64,000 bases of DNA from JBAYOE01 sp050950065 (GCA_050950065.1 JBMNGX010000002.1:1-64000); one strand, 5' to 3'. Numbered from the stretch's first letter, positions 18,995 to 28,951 are shown. Numbers and translations are program-made. Notes: generated by a model from the letters alone, not told the origin.

Positions 18995-20014
18995 CTACTC
19001 ATTACCTCTACCCACTCATTAAGCCACGTATCACGATGTTCTGCAATCATTTCACTAGGCAGATACAACTCTTTTTTAGCTACAGGGGCCCAATCAAATG
19101 CCTCAGGCAACTCAGTTTTAAGATTTACTGGATACATAACGTTAGCTATAGCAATATCGAGTTGTCCATCGGTTAATAGGTAATCGATAAACATTTGAGC
19201 TTGTTCAACTTTTTTAGAGCTCTTTAAAATTGCAGCACCCTCAATTACAGCTAAATTACCCTCATCAAAGACAACTGAACGAAACTGATCGTTATCTTCG
19301 TTGATAACGTGGTAGATGGGGCTAGTTGTATAACTTATTACCAAAGGGGCCTCCCCTTGAGTAAATAGGCCATACCCGCTGGACCAACTATCAGCAATAG
19401 TTAAGACGTTGGGTTTTATAGCTTCCCACCACTGTAGGTAGTTATCTTCCATAAACACTAATTGTCCATTGCAATAAGCCCATCCCAACACTGCTGGTAC
19501 GTGGATCAATTAAAATTATTGAGCGTTTGTACTTTGGATCTAAAAGTTGTTCTAACGAAGTAGGGGGGTTACTAATCTTATTTGAATCGTAAACAAAGGC
19601 GTAAGTGCCAACGTTGTAAGGTAGCAGTGTTAACGATTTATCGAAGATGTGTTCCGAGTCAATATCCTTTAAAACAGGGGAATCGTAACTTTGAAATAAG
19701 TTAAACTTATTTGACTCATTTAGCTGTTCATTGGTTATTCCAACAACTACATCAGCACGTGGATTATTTTGCTCTAATGAGAGTTTATACAATAATTCAC
19801 TTCCGTGCCCTGCTGAAATTAAATTAACCTTAATTCCAGTTTCCTCTTCAAAATCTTTAACTATTGTAGGTCCTGGACCCCATTCAGAGACGAATGAGTC
19901 GTAGGAGTAGACTGTGAGGGTGTTAGTATCAACACTCTCACTACTTCCTTTTGCAAATAAGGCAAATGGAAGTAAAACAACAGCCAGAAACAGTAAGATT
20001 GTGTGCTTTTTCAA
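18991..20014 (-). pseudogene. thiB: Thiamine ABC transporter substrate-binding protein ThiB, one-base insertion as sequenced
   Basis: Periplasmic thiamine/TPP-binding protein of about 340 residues. The signal peptide MKKHTILLFLAVVLLPFALFA is followed by LTVYSYDSF and ADVVVGITNEQL, typical of the ThiB/iron-type class. The two pieces overlap in different frames near 19450; removing one A restores SVYGDNYLQWWEA and a single ORF. The second part contains the ligand-contacting TIADSWSSGYGLFTQGEAPLVISYTTSP. It is the first gene after the TPP riboswitch, which makes thiamine the expected ligand. Confidence 0.82.
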
Positions 20015-20067
20015 AATAGCACCTCCATAAAAATAATTTCTGCCTGTGGGGATTTATTTAGATTAAA

Positions 20068-20146
20068 GAACTTCTCCCTTCGCTGGCATTACCCAGATCA
20101 GGTTCAACGGGTTTAATCTCAGGCCACAAAGTGACCACCCCAAGAC
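20068..20146 (-). promoter_or_regulatory. TPP riboswitch (THI element)
   Basis: The minus strand upstream of thiB carries the conserved TPP aptamer. The 5' GGGGTG segment is followed by the pyrimidine-sensing CTGAGATTAAAC, then ACCTGATCTGGGTAATGCCAGCGAAGGGA, the most conserved part of the class. The ATG of thiB is about 55 nt downstream, so control of thiB-thiP-thiQ by thiamine pyrophosphate is expected. Confidence 0.96.
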
Positions 20147-20182
20147 CCTTTAAATCTATTACTATCTAAAAAAGTTGTCAAC

Positions 20183-20590
20183 TTACCTGTTAAAAAGCTC
20201 TAATGAGCCAATACTAATCTCTCCTACAATCCCTTTTTGACCTAAGATTTTATCAGACCAAGATTCAACTTCACCACTTTTACCTGTAACAATTAAAACC
20301 TTAATAACTAAATTATCAGAGACATGGGTTTGTAGGTTTGTGACAATTTTTAAAGAGGGGTACTCTTTGATAGGGTTGCGATCTAGTTTTGTTTTATAAT
20401 CAAATAGAACAGAGATAGTAGCAACAACATTGCTATTTGGATCTTTACTTTGTTCTAGTGCCAGACGATCTCTAACTAAGGAGCGGATAGTCTCTGACCT
20501 ATTTGGCCAATGGCGTTTTTCAGTTAATTCATCTAACTGCTTTACCAATTCGCTCTCCATAGAGACCCCAAAACGAATCAATTTACCCAT
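20183..20590 (-). CDS. NikR-like ribbon-helix-helix regulator lacking nickel ligands
   Basis: A 135-residue regulator with the NikR architecture: an N-terminal ribbon-helix-helix (IRFGVSMESELVKQLDEL, then HWPNRSETIRSLVRDRL) and a C-terminal ACT-like domain. The NikR nickel site normally uses a His in the HxHHD region plus HxH and Cys in a HVHLDHxNCLEV segment. Here the matching stretch reads LQTHVSDNLVIKV: the Cys is replaced and only one His remains. Nickel sensing by the known site is therefore unlikely. AGGAGGAG precedes the ATG at 20590. It lies just upstream of the TPP riboswitch, in the same direction, and divergent from nnr. Confidence 0.75.
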   Translation of the reverse strand: MGKLIRFGVSMESELVKQLDELTEKRHWPNRSETIRSLVRDRLALEQSKDPNSNVVATISVLFDYKTKLDRNPIKEYPSLKIVTNLQTHVSDNLVIKVLIVTGKSGEVESWSDKILGQKGIVGEISIGSLELFNR

Positions 20591-20668
20591 ACTCTCCTCC
20601 TGATAACTACAATAACCTTACAACTCAATTTGATTGATAACAACCTCTTTAGTAGTTACTATGAAGTT

Positions 20669-22166
20669 ATGGAGAAGTTGTTTTCTATCAAACAAGCTCA
20701 AGAAATTGATTTAGCTACCCAAAAAGATTACTTAGTAGATCCTTTAGTCTTAATGGAGCAAGCTGGATTAAAATGTTATCTCAATTTAAAAGAGTTTAAA
20801 GACCTTAGTAAAGAGAAAACCCTTTTTATTGGAGGGGGCGGCAATAACGGAGGTGATATCCTTGTAATGGCTCGTGAAGCCTACTTAGAAGGGTATAAAG
20901 ATATCAATGTTGTCATTGTGGCCTCTAAATTTAGCGATAGCTGTTTACGCCAGTTAAACATCTTAAAGAAATTTAATGTTGAAGTAACTGTTTCTGAAAC
21001 TATAAATGAAAAGATTACTACCTTAATAAATAGTTCAACTTTAATAGTTGAAGGTCTTAGTGGAACAGGTCTAAAAGGGGAGGTGAGAGAACCTTTAGCC
21101 TCTTTAATTAATCTTAATTAACTCTAGTAACTCTTTTGTTGTCAGTATCGATCTTCCTTCAGGTTCAGAAGATCTTACTGTAAAAGCAAATCTAACGATA
21201 ACTATAGGAGTAAAAAAAGCGATTGCTTATAATCCTTTAACAAACCACTATTGGGGAGATATCCACTTAGTAAAAATTCCTTTTGCCCCTATTTTAATAG
21301 AACAGCAAAAAGAGGTGGCAACACTTTATGGTGAAGATGATTTAGAGCTTTTTAAATTTGAACCAAATGTTTATAAAAATAAAAAAGGGCACCTTGCTTT
21401 GTTTGGAGGAAGTAAAAACTACTTAGGGGCTGTTAGATTGGCATCTAAAAGTGCTTTCCACTCTCGAGTAGGCTTAGTCACTCTTTTTAGTGATCAACAA
21501 ATAGTCTCTTCTTTTAGCGATCAAAGCCCCTCAACTATTATTCATCCCCTAAAAGAAAATGAGGTAGTTGAGTTTACTGAATTAACTAAATACCAAGCGA
21601 TAGCTTGTGGAATGGGGTGGGGAGAGAAAAAAGAAGAACAACTACTACAACTATTAAAAACCGACCTACCAATAATTATTGACGCTGATGGGATAACCTC
21701 TTTATTAAATCTCCACTTAGAAAAAAGAGTAGATTTACAAAAAAGGGGGAAACTAATTTTAACACCCCATGCGGGTGAATTTAATAAGATCTTAAAGCTT
21801 TTAGGCTATTGATAATCATGGATGAGAGTTTTGAAGAGTTTAGTTGAAAAGCTAACTAAAGTAGCTAAAGAGTTAAATGCAACAGTTGTTTATAAAAGTA
21901 GCGTCGTTTGGATAAGTGAACCTGATGGAACTTGTAGCACAGTAGAGGGGAAAAATGATGCATTAGGAGTTGCTGGTAGTGGTGATGTTCTCAGTGGAAT
22001 CATTGGGTCTCTATTGGCACAAGGCTATTCAACTTATTTAGCTGCCCTTTATGGGAACTTGATTCACCAAAAAGGGGGAAAGGTAGCTAAAGATGATTTA
22101 GGCTATTTTGATTCAGATGATTTAATAACATATATTGGCAAAGTATGCCGCAAAGCACAGAGGTAG
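20669..22166 (+). pseudogene. nnr: Bifunctional NAD(P)H-hydrate epimerase/dehydratase Nnr, frameshifted
   Basis: Repairs hydrated NAD(P)H. The N-terminal YjeF epimerase domain shows GGGGNNGGDILVMAREA and LIVEGLSGTGLKGEVR. The C-terminal ADP/ATP-dependent dehydratase domain shows KNKKGHLALFGGS, LTPHAGEFNKIL and the nucleotide-binding AGSGDVLSGIIGSLLAQG. Three or more indels break it: removing one A near 21117 gives LINSSNSFVVSIDLPSGS, joining the first two pieces, and the region 21805-21850 needs at least two more changes. With these the protein is about 495 residues, a normal Nnr. Both catalytic regions look preserved, so the breaks may be sequencing errors. Confidence 0.8.
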
Positions 22167-22605
22167 TAAAAGTGTATCAAATCTACTTGTTAACAATTTT
22201 TTACATCTATTTAGGAGCTGCTCTTATTGTTAGTAGATCACTATGGGGGGCGTTACCTGATTTTACTAAGGTGGAAAAACTTTGTAACAACAAAAGGGGT
22301 AAACTCATTTATCCTCTTTGTAGTTGGCTTACTTTTAGCAGTTGTTAAAATATTTTTCCCAATAAAACCAGGACCCCCACTATTGGGGGACCTTTTTGTT
22401 GTTTTTGGTCTATTTAGTTAGTTCATTGTACAATCTGACACTCTTTGTAAGACGAAAAATGTCAGATAAAAAGCCGGTTAAAATAAAAGCAGAGGCTATC
22501 CATAAAACTGGCTCACTTATTGAGAACCACAAAAAGAACTTAGGCCTTTTATTGGTGGTTATAGCCTCACTTCACTTTTTATTTCCTACGGCAATACTCC
22601 TTTAG
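22145..22605 (+). pseudogene. Small multi-pass membrane protein, frameshifted
   Basis: Three overlapping frames read as one membrane protein of about 150 residues: MPQSTEVVKVYQIYLLTIF with a first helix, then a frame change near 22225 leading into VDHYGGRYLILLRW and two further helices, then a second change near 22410 into FVRRKMSDKKPVKIKAEAIH and a last helix ending FPTAILL. I do not recognise it. Four hydrophobic segments and a short charged cytoplasmic stretch are visible. It starts inside the end of nnr and converges with glgC, whose stop overlaps its end by 4 bp. Confidence 0.5.
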
Positions 22606-23906
22606 AGAATTGTTCCGTGAGGAATAATTGCATTTTTATGGATGACGATTATTCCATCGTGAATTGAGTAGTTTGAATAATCTCCATCAATTCTTTCAAT
22701 ATCATCTATACCGATACGACACCCATCACCAATGCGGGCATTTTGATCAATGATTGCCCTTCTAATGATCGTAGCACGTCCAATTCCAATGTTGGGGATG
22801 TTGCGCCTAGCATTCTCTGTCTTCTCTTCAACAGTTTCGTAGTAACTTGCCCCCATACAATAAACCCCATCCAGTGAGGCACCCGATTCAATTAAAGTTC
22901 TAACTCCAATGATTGAGTTAACGATATAGGCATTTGTGATAATTGATCCTTCACTAGTTAAAGAGGTGCTAATGTTACAAAAGTTCACCTTAGTAGCAGG
23001 TAAGTGGCGTCTGTGGGTATAAATTGGCATCTCTTCGTTGTAAAAATCGAAAGCAGGGGTTACAGATGAGAGATCTAAGTTTGTATCGTAGAATGCCTTA
23101 ATTGTTCCAATATCTTCCCAGAACCCGTCAAACAAGTATGCTGCTACTTTTTGATTTTTAATTGCTTCAGGAATAACCTCTTTACCAAAGTCGGTTGAAT
23201 CGTTGCCTTCTAGCATTTGGTGCATCGCTTCAGCATCAAAGATATAAATCCCCATTGAGGCTAAATACTCATTACTATCGTTAGGAAGTTGTCCTAAGCT
23301 ATTTTTGAGCAGTTTAGTTGGGATGCGATACTCACTAATATCTAAATCTGGAGCAGGTTTTTCATAGAACTTCTTAATAATTCCATTATCATCAGCGCCA
23401 ATTATTCCTAGCCCTGTAGCTTGCTCTCTACTGATTGTTTTTGCAGCTACTGTTAAAACGGCTCCACTTTCAATGTGAGTTTTTAACATCTTCCGATAAT
23501 CCATTCTGTAAAGTTGATCACCCGATAATATGATGTAGTAATTTGCATTTTGATCGGCAAAGTGTTTTAAATTCTTACGAACAGCATCAGCAGTACCTTG
23601 GTACCAGTCGTTGCTGTGGTAAGTTTGTTCGGCCGCTAGAATCTCAACAAACCCATATGAGAAGGTATCAAATATGTAGGTGTTGGAGATGTGGTTGTGC
23701 AGTGAAGCTGAATTAAACTGAGTCAAAATGTAAATTTGTTTAAAACCACTGTTAATACAGTTTGAAATGGGGATGTCGACAAGACGATACTTCCCAGCAA
23801 AAGGGACAGCAGGTTTAGACCTATCTTTAGTTAATGGATAAAGTCTTGTCCCTTTGCCTCCCCCTAAGACGATAGCAATTGTTCTTTTTTTTGGCATAAT
23901 CATCAC
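22602..23906 (-). CDS. glgC: Glucose-1-phosphate adenylyltransferase
   Basis: Makes ADP-glucose from ATP and glucose 1-phosphate, the committed step of bacterial glycogen synthesis (434 residues). The nucleotide-binding GGGKGTRLYPLTKDRSKPAVPFAG opens the protein. YYIILSGDQLYRMDY, EYLASMGIYIFDAE and WEDIGTIKAFYDTN are ADP-glucose pyrophosphorylase hallmarks, and a C-terminal left-handed beta-helix regulatory domain follows. The start overlaps the end of glgA by 4 bp, so the two form a glycogen operon glgA-glgC. Confidence 0.95.
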   Translation of the reverse strand: MMIMPKKRTIAIVLGGGKGTRLYPLTKDRSKPAVPFAGKYRLVDIPISNCINSGFKQIYILTQFNSASLHNHISNTYIFDTFSYGFVEILAAEQTYHSNDWYQGTADAVRKNLKHFADQNANYYIILSGDQLYRMDYRKMLKTHIESGAVLTVAAKTISREQATGLGIIGADDNGIIKKFYEKPAPDLDISEYRIPTKLLKNSLGQLPNDSNEYLASMGIYIFDAEAMHQMLEGNDSTDFGKEVIPEAIKNQKVAAYLFDGFWEDIGTIKAFYDTNLDLSSVTPAFDFYNEEMPIYTHRRHLPATKVNFCNISTSLTSEGSIITNAYIVNSIIGVRTLIESGASLDGVYCMGASYYETVEEKTENARRNIPNIGIGRATIIRRAIIDQNARIGDGCRIGIDDIERIDGDYSNYSIHDGIIVIHKNAIIPHGTIL

Positions 23907-25345
23907 CCCTCTAAAATTTTCTCAAAGCTTTTAATATACTCTTGCGCCGAATGCTCCCAAGAAAAATCTTGCTCCATAGCCCTTATACGAACTTCTTCAA
24001 GCAACTTCTTATCTTCGTAATAGAGCTTCAGAGCCCTCTCTATTGTACCATAGATTGTGGCACTACTCATCTCATCAAATAAAAATCCTGTCCCATTAGA
24101 GTTGTCAACATCAATAATTGAATCGGCAAGGCCCCGGTTCTGTGGGCAATTGGAAGTGTTGCATACCGTAAAGAGTACATTTGGTTTAATCCACACGGCT
24201 CATAACGACTTGGCATTAAGAAGAAATCACTTCCTGCTTCCACTAAGTGGGCAGCTTCGTTATCGAAGATGAAATTGACTGAAAGATTTTTGTGTAGTTG
24301 TGCTAAATTGGCTAACTTTTCTTCTAAGGCACTATCACCAGTTCCAACTATAACAATTTGAACATCCATATCTGAAAGAATTTGTTCTAATAAACAGGGA
24401 GTGCCTTGGCACAATTCAACAAACCCTTTTTGTTCAGCAATGCGACTTATCATCCCAATTAAGGCAATATCTTCATTCACTTCTAAGGCAAACTTGCTTT
24501 GAAGCTCTTTTTTTAACAAAGCCTTATTAGATAAATCATTTTTACTGTAGTGGTGTTTTAATAATTGATCTGTTTCAGGATTCCACTCATCAATATCAAT
24601 TCCATTTAATATTCCAACTAAATGTTCAGATCTGGATTTTAATAAATAATCTAAATTATTCCAAACTTGGCAGTTTGAATCTCTTTGGCATAAGTGGGGC
24701 TAACAGTTGTTATTAAGTCGGCTTGTTCGAGTGCAGCTTTTAACATGTTAACTCTCTTATTAACTCCAAAGCCAATAAAATCGCCTTCACTAAAAGGAAG
24801 GTCTGCTAAAAGAGTATCGAGACGAACAAATTCACCTTGGTAGGCAAGGTTGTGGATTGTGAAAACTGTTTTAGTTTTATTAAAGAACTTAGAGTTATCA
24901 TTTTTAACTAAAGCTGGTAAAAAGCCTGTAGTCCAGTCATGAGCATGAACTATTCTAGGTGCCCATTTAAGAGCCTTACAAAGCTCTAAGGCAGCTTTAG
25001 AGATCAAAGTGTATCTAAGAAGATTGTCGGGGTAGGGGGTAAATGAAGTTTGCCCATAAAGACCTTCTCTACTGTTAAACCATTTATGTCAATTAAGTAG
25101 ATTTTAACTTTATTAACACTTTTTTCTAAAACTTTTACCACTTCAACTTTGTTGGCCAACTTTACCTCAATTTCTAAGTCCATTTCAGTAAAAGTTGAAT
25201 GATCAGTTAGCTTATAATTGGGTAAAACCAACCTCACATCGTGATCCAATTGGGCCAAAGCAGTCGACAATGAAGATGTAACATCAGCTAGTCCCCCCGA
25301 TTTAGAGTAGGGAACTGCTTCACTTGAGACCATTAATATTTCCAT
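23903..25345 (-). pseudogene. glgA: Glycogen synthase GlgA, frameshifted as sequenced
   Basis: GT5 glycogen synthase that extends glucan from ADP-glucose (about 480 residues when joined). The start MEILMVSSEAVPYSKSGGLADV carries the KxGGL substrate loop. HAHDWTTGFLPAL, GILNGIDIDEWNP, ISRIAEQKG and the C-terminal FLMPSRYEPCGLNQ are all present. Three indels split it. Near 25060 the frame changes to GLYGQTSFTPYPDNLLRYT. Near 24655 the reading NNLDYLLKSRSEHLVG lies in the next frame. Near 24135 a missing G separates AHRTG from GLADSIID. No catalytic segment is lost, so it is probably functional in the cell. Confidence 0.88.
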
Positions 25346-25425
25346 GTAGTTATTAGACCATTATAAGTAAAGTGGCGTCAAGGAATATTTATAAAAGAGG
25401 GGCTGTAACAGCCCCCTAGAAGTAG

Positions 25426-26376
25426 TTAAACGTATGCTTGACCCTTTAATTCGTCAATGTATTCACTTGCAGCGTGGGCTGCAATTGCTCCATCGCTAGC
25501 AGAGGTGACAATTTGTCTAAATGGGGTGTTTCTAACATCACCTACAGCAAATAGACCTGGAATATTAGTTGCCATTTTTTCGTTAGTGATTATATAACCA
25601 GACTCATCAGTTTTTGCAAAGGAAACTAATGAAGTTCTTGGATCAGAACCAATGAAAATAAAGACAGCATCAAAATCTTCATCGTAAGTTTTATTTTTCT
25701 CAAGATCGTGTAATGTAACTTTTAAAATTTTGTTCCCATCGCCTTTAATCTCTTTGGCAATGTGTGAAAATCTTGTTTCAACATTTTCGTTGTGTTCAAC
25801 CATTGAGGCGATACTCTTTTGAGCTCTAAAGCGCTCTTTACGGTGAATAATAACAACATCCTCAGTGAGTTTAGAGAGGAACAAAGACTCGCCACAAGCG
25901 GCATCGCCACCACCAATAACTAAAATCTTTCTCCCTTTGAAAAAAGGACCATCACAAGTGGCACAATAAGAGACTCCTTTACCTTGGTATTCAACTTCTC
26001 CAGGAATTCCTAACTCTCTTCTTTTAGCTCCAGTGGCTACAATAACTGCAGGAGCAGTGTATATGCCATCTTCAGTTTCTATGGTAAAAGAGCCATCGTC
26101 GTTTCTTTGCACATTGCCGACAGAACCGTAGTGGATTTTAGCTCCAAATTGTTCTGCTTGGCGGGCAAACTTATCTGAAAGTTCAAAACCACTAATTGGG
26201 GTCTCAAAGCCGGGGTAGTTCTCTAAATCATCTACGTTTAAAATGGTTCCACCTGGAGCCATCTCCTCAAAAACGTGTGCATCTAGGTTCGCTCTAGCTG
26301 CATATTGTGCTGCTGAAAGACCAGCAACTCCCCCTCCTACGATAATGATATCAACATTTTTCTCTTTATTACTCAT
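25426..26376 (-). CDS. trxB: Thioredoxin reductase
   Basis: FAD/NADPH enzyme that reduces thioredoxin (316 residues, normal). The FAD motif is IIVGGGVAGLSAAQ at 11-24, the redox pair is CATC at 138-141, the NADPH motif is VIGGGDAACGESL, and the second FAD motif is GLFAVGDVR. Partners are likely the thioredoxin at 33411 and the peroxiredoxin at 32567, about 7 kb away. It sits 18 bp downstream of tsaB in the same direction. Confidence 0.95.
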   Translation of the reverse strand: MSNKEKNVDIIIVGGGVAGLSAAQYAARANLDAHVFEEMAPGGTILNVDDLENYPGFETPISGFELSDKFARQAEQFGAKIHYGSVGNVQRNDDGSFTIETEDGIYTAPAVIVATGAKRRELGIPGEVEYQGKGVSYCATCDGPFFKGRKILVIGGGDAACGESLFLSKLTEDVVIIHRKERFRAQKSIASMVEHNENVETRFSHIAKEIKGDGNKILKVTLHDLEKNKTYDEDFDAVFIFIGSDPRTSLVSFAKTDESGYIITNEKMATNIPGLFAVGDVRNTPFRQIVTSASDGAIAAHAASEYIDELKGQAYV

Positions 26377-26394
26377 TTTAAACCTCTTGGAGTA

Positions 26395-27090
26395 TTAATT
26401 ATTATTTGCTTTCTCTAAAGATAACTCAGCATCACTTTTTCGAACATAGGTTGGGCCAACACCAAGTGGGTCTCCTCCTTGCTCTAAAAACAAATTTTTA
26501 CCCAATTCTATCATCGATTGCCCATAAGAGCCCATATGTGTGGGATCTAGTAGCAATTTTATGTTTAAGTTTCTAGATGTGACTTCATCACAAAGCTTCT
26601 TAAAAGCTTGTTGTGCATCATAACCAGTTACCACTACCTCTTTGTAATTTACTAAAAAATCAACTATTTGACCAATTGTTAAATCGCTATCTTCACTAAG
26701 GCGTTTCCCATTTATAAATAGGGCGTTGTAGTAGCGCTCTTTTTTTCCATCTAAAACAGATAAGATTACTTGGTTAGTTTCACTTAGAGGGTATTGGTAA
26801 ATTTCCATGCTACTTAATGAGATAAAAGGTTTAGAAGAGGCAACAGCAATTCCTTTGGCTGCAGCCATCCCAACTCTTAGACCAGTAAATGAACCTGGTC
26901 CTTTTGAACAAACTATTAAATCGAGATCTTTAAAGCTAAGATTAACACTCTCTAAAGAGCTTTTTAATTGATTTACAAGTTGCTCACTGAAATTGCGTCC
27001 AATAGTGTAAGTTAGATTGTAGTACTTTTTATCAGATTCAATGGCGATGGATAAAACATCGCTAGAAGTATCGAAAGCTAAAACATTCAT
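26395..27090 (-). CDS. tsaB: tRNA threonylcarbamoyladenosine biosynthesis protein TsaB
   Basis: Non-catalytic ASKHA-fold partner of TsaD in t6A tRNA modification (231 residues). The N-terminal MNVLAFDTSSDVLSIAI phosphate-like loop and the CSKGPGSFTGLRVGMAAAKGIA segment are characteristic. Its ATG overlaps the stop of the tsaE-containing gene by 4 bp, so TsaE and TsaB are made together, which matches their shared complex. Confidence 0.93.
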   Translation of the reverse strand: MNVLAFDTSSDVLSIAIESDKKYYNLTYTIGRNFSEQLVNQLKSSLESVNLSFKDLDLIVCSKGPGSFTGLRVGMAAAKGIAVASSKPFISLSSMEIYQYPLSETNQVILSVLDGKKERYYNALFINGKRLSEDSDLTIGQIVDFLVNYKEVVVTGYDAQQAFKKLCDEVTSRNLNIKLLLDPTHMGSYGQSMIELGKNLFLEQGGDPLGVGPTYVRKSDAELSLEKANNN

Positions 27091-28661
27091 AAGGTTAGCC
27101 CCTCAATCTCAATTTGGCGGTTGTTTGATTGATCAACTTCGATAGTTACTCTAATCCTTTTGGAGTAGGGTAGCTCATCTATTTTCTCTCCCCACTCAAT
27201 TACAGTTAATCCATCCAAATAAAAAAGCTCTTCTCCACCAAGAGAATCAAACTCCTCTATTGAGTCTATCCGATATAAATCGAGATGTCGAAGTTCTTTA
27301 GTTCCACTGTATTCTTGAAATAGTGTGAAAGAGGGGCTCACTATTGGCTCTTTTATCTCTAAGGCTTTAGCAATCCCTTTAGTTATAACAGTCTTACCCG
27401 ATCCTAAAGGGCCACTTAAGATGATTAAACTCTTATTAGGTGCTTTAAGACCCAATTTAAAACCAAGTTCAATGGCCTCTTTTTCACTTTTTATTTCTAT
27501 TTTTAATTTATTATCAGAGTTCAATAAGATCTTCATCCTCTTCATAACCAATTCGTTAGCTAGTTCCTCTTTTAAATGAATTATTGCTGGGTCATTTTTA
27601 TCAATCTCTAAAGCGCGCTCTAATAGTTCGCTTGCTTCATCATATAACTCATCTTGTAAGTTTAAAAAGGCTAGGTTGCTTAGAAGTTTTACATTATCCT
27701 CTTCTAGTTCTAAGGCAATTGTTAAGTACTCTTTAGCTAGATCTCTTTGATCCATCTCTAAAGCACAAATGGAAAGCTCATTGTAGATATCTGCATTTTT
27801 CTCTCCTAGTTCCAAACACTTTAAGAATGCTTCACGAGCTTCTTCGTAACTTTCTAAGCGCCTTAGGGCCCACCCTTTAATAAAATAGCCAGACCATACT
27901 TTAGGATTTGTCTCAATGTAAGAGTTGACTAGCTTTAGTGCTTGTTGTTCATTACCCAGTTGCATCTCATCAAAAGCAGCATTTAGTGTTTGATCACTTT
28001 CAACTTTATGCTCTAAATTGGCAAACTCTTTTTCAATCAAATCTCTTTTATCTGATTTAGGGGCAAGTTTTAAATAGCTTTGAAGATAATCGTAAGCAAC
28101 TTCTAAGTTTTGTAAGTATAGATGTAATAATCCAATCTCACTTAATAAAAGTTCTGAGAGGGGGTTGGCCTCTAAGCCTCTATTTAAAACCCCAATTTGG
28201 TTGGTGATAGCCTCTTCAAATTTCTCTTCAAGGCCCTCTTTTTCAGCCTCTTTAGCTTGTTGAGCAAAGATAACTGCTAAATTGACAAATATTTCTGGAA
28301 TGTTTGAATTAAGGTAGCTAGCTGCTAAAAATAGCTCTTTTGCAAACTCTAACTCCCCATTATTGGCTTTGGCAATTGCTCCTAGTTGCAATTCATGAAC
28401 AATGTCTGGTTGCATTGCTAATAATAAAGAGCGGTAATATTCAGAGTTCTCATTTTCTGGTTGGTGGGCAACAACCCTTATTAACCCTGCTGCAATCATC
28501 TCAACTTTAATGCCAGAGTCCCAATCCACATCCCCAATTCCATCTGGTAGTTGTACTGGTAGTGGTATTTCAGGTTTTAAATCAAAGGTATTTTCATCAA
28601 TTTTGATGGCATCAGCAATATTAATAAAAACTATATCTTGTAACTTTTCTTTATTTTCCAT
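27087..28661 (-). CDS. tsaE: TPR-repeat protein joined in frame to TsaE (possibly two genes)
   Basis: One 524-residue frame. Residues 1 to about 375 are tetratricopeptide-like helical repeats. The C-terminal 149 residues are the TsaE ATPase of t6A synthesis, with Walker A GPLGSGKT at 417-424, SPSFTLFQEY, HLDLYRI and VIEWGEK. The join may be artificial: in the other frame at the junction the TPR protein would end with the acidic NEIGYEEDEDLIEL and a TGA at 27514-27516, needing only one extra A in GAATTGG near 27552. TsaE would then start at the ATG at 27536 (149 residues, the normal TsaE length). Overlaps tsaB by 4 bp. Confidence 0.85.
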   Translation of the reverse strand: MENKEKLQDIVFINIADAIKIDENTFDLKPEIPLPVQLPDGIGDVDWDSGIKVEMIAAGLIRVVAHQPENENSEYYRSLLLAMQPDIVHELQLGAIAKANNGELEFAKELFLAASYLNSNIPEIFVNLAVIFAQQAKEAEKEGLEEKFEEAITNQIGVLNRGLEANPLSELLLSEIGLLHLYLQNLEVAYDYLQSYLKLAPKSDKRDLIEKEFANLEHKVESDQTLNAAFDEMQLGNEQQALKLVNSYIETNPKVWSGYFIKGWALRRLESYEEAREAFLKCLELGEKNADIYNELSICALEMDQRDLAKEYLTIALELEEDNVKLLSNLAFLNLQDELYDEASELLERALEIDKNDPAIIHLKEELANELVMKRMKILLNSDNKLKIEIKSEKEAIELGFKLGLKAPNKSLIILSGPLGSGKTVITKGIAKALEIKEPIVSPSFTLFQEYSGTKELRHLDLYRIDSIEEFDSLGGEELFYLDGLTVIEWGEKIDELPYSKRIRVTIEVDQSNNRQIEIEGLTL

Positions 28662-28686
28662 GATTGGATTAATCCTATTAGTGTAA

Positions 28687-28869
28687 AAAAAGCCTACGGT
28701 GTCGCTTAGAGGGTCTCTTGAACCTGTGGTTCAAGTGGGCAACTAGGTGCTGAGCATTCTGTACCTTAGAAAGGACCGAAGTCCCCAGGAGCAATTCAAC
28801 TCAGCTATACCGAATCCCATGAATGTTGTTTGAGCCAAGAGAATGTGCTCTTCGCAAACACCGTAGGTT
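28687..28869 (-). ncRNA. ssrS: 6S RNA
   Basis: The minus strand of this 180-nt gene has complementary ends, CCTACGGTGTTTGCG and GCGACACCGTAGG, closing a long, interrupted hairpin with a central region around TTGAATTGCTCCTGGGG. This is the shape of 6S RNA, which binds the housekeeping RNA polymerase. The 3' end runs into seven T. Its place just downstream of a ZapB-like gene matches the common linkage of 6S RNA with cell-division zap genes. Confidence 0.75.
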
Positions 28870-28903
28870 CATCATTTTCTACCTTGATGGTAGCATACTC
28901 AGT

Positions 28904-28930
28904 AAAAAAACGGAACCGTTTGGGGTTCCG
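28904..28930 (-). terminator. Rho-independent terminator after ZapB-like gene
   Basis: The perfect 7-bp stem CGGAACC/GGTTCCG (28911-28917 with 28924-28930) is followed, in the minus sense, by seven T (28904-28910). It ends transcription of the infC-rpmI-rplT-zapB-like unit before 6S RNA. Confidence 0.9.
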
Positions 28931-28951
28931 TCTAATTTTTTAAAAGATTAT

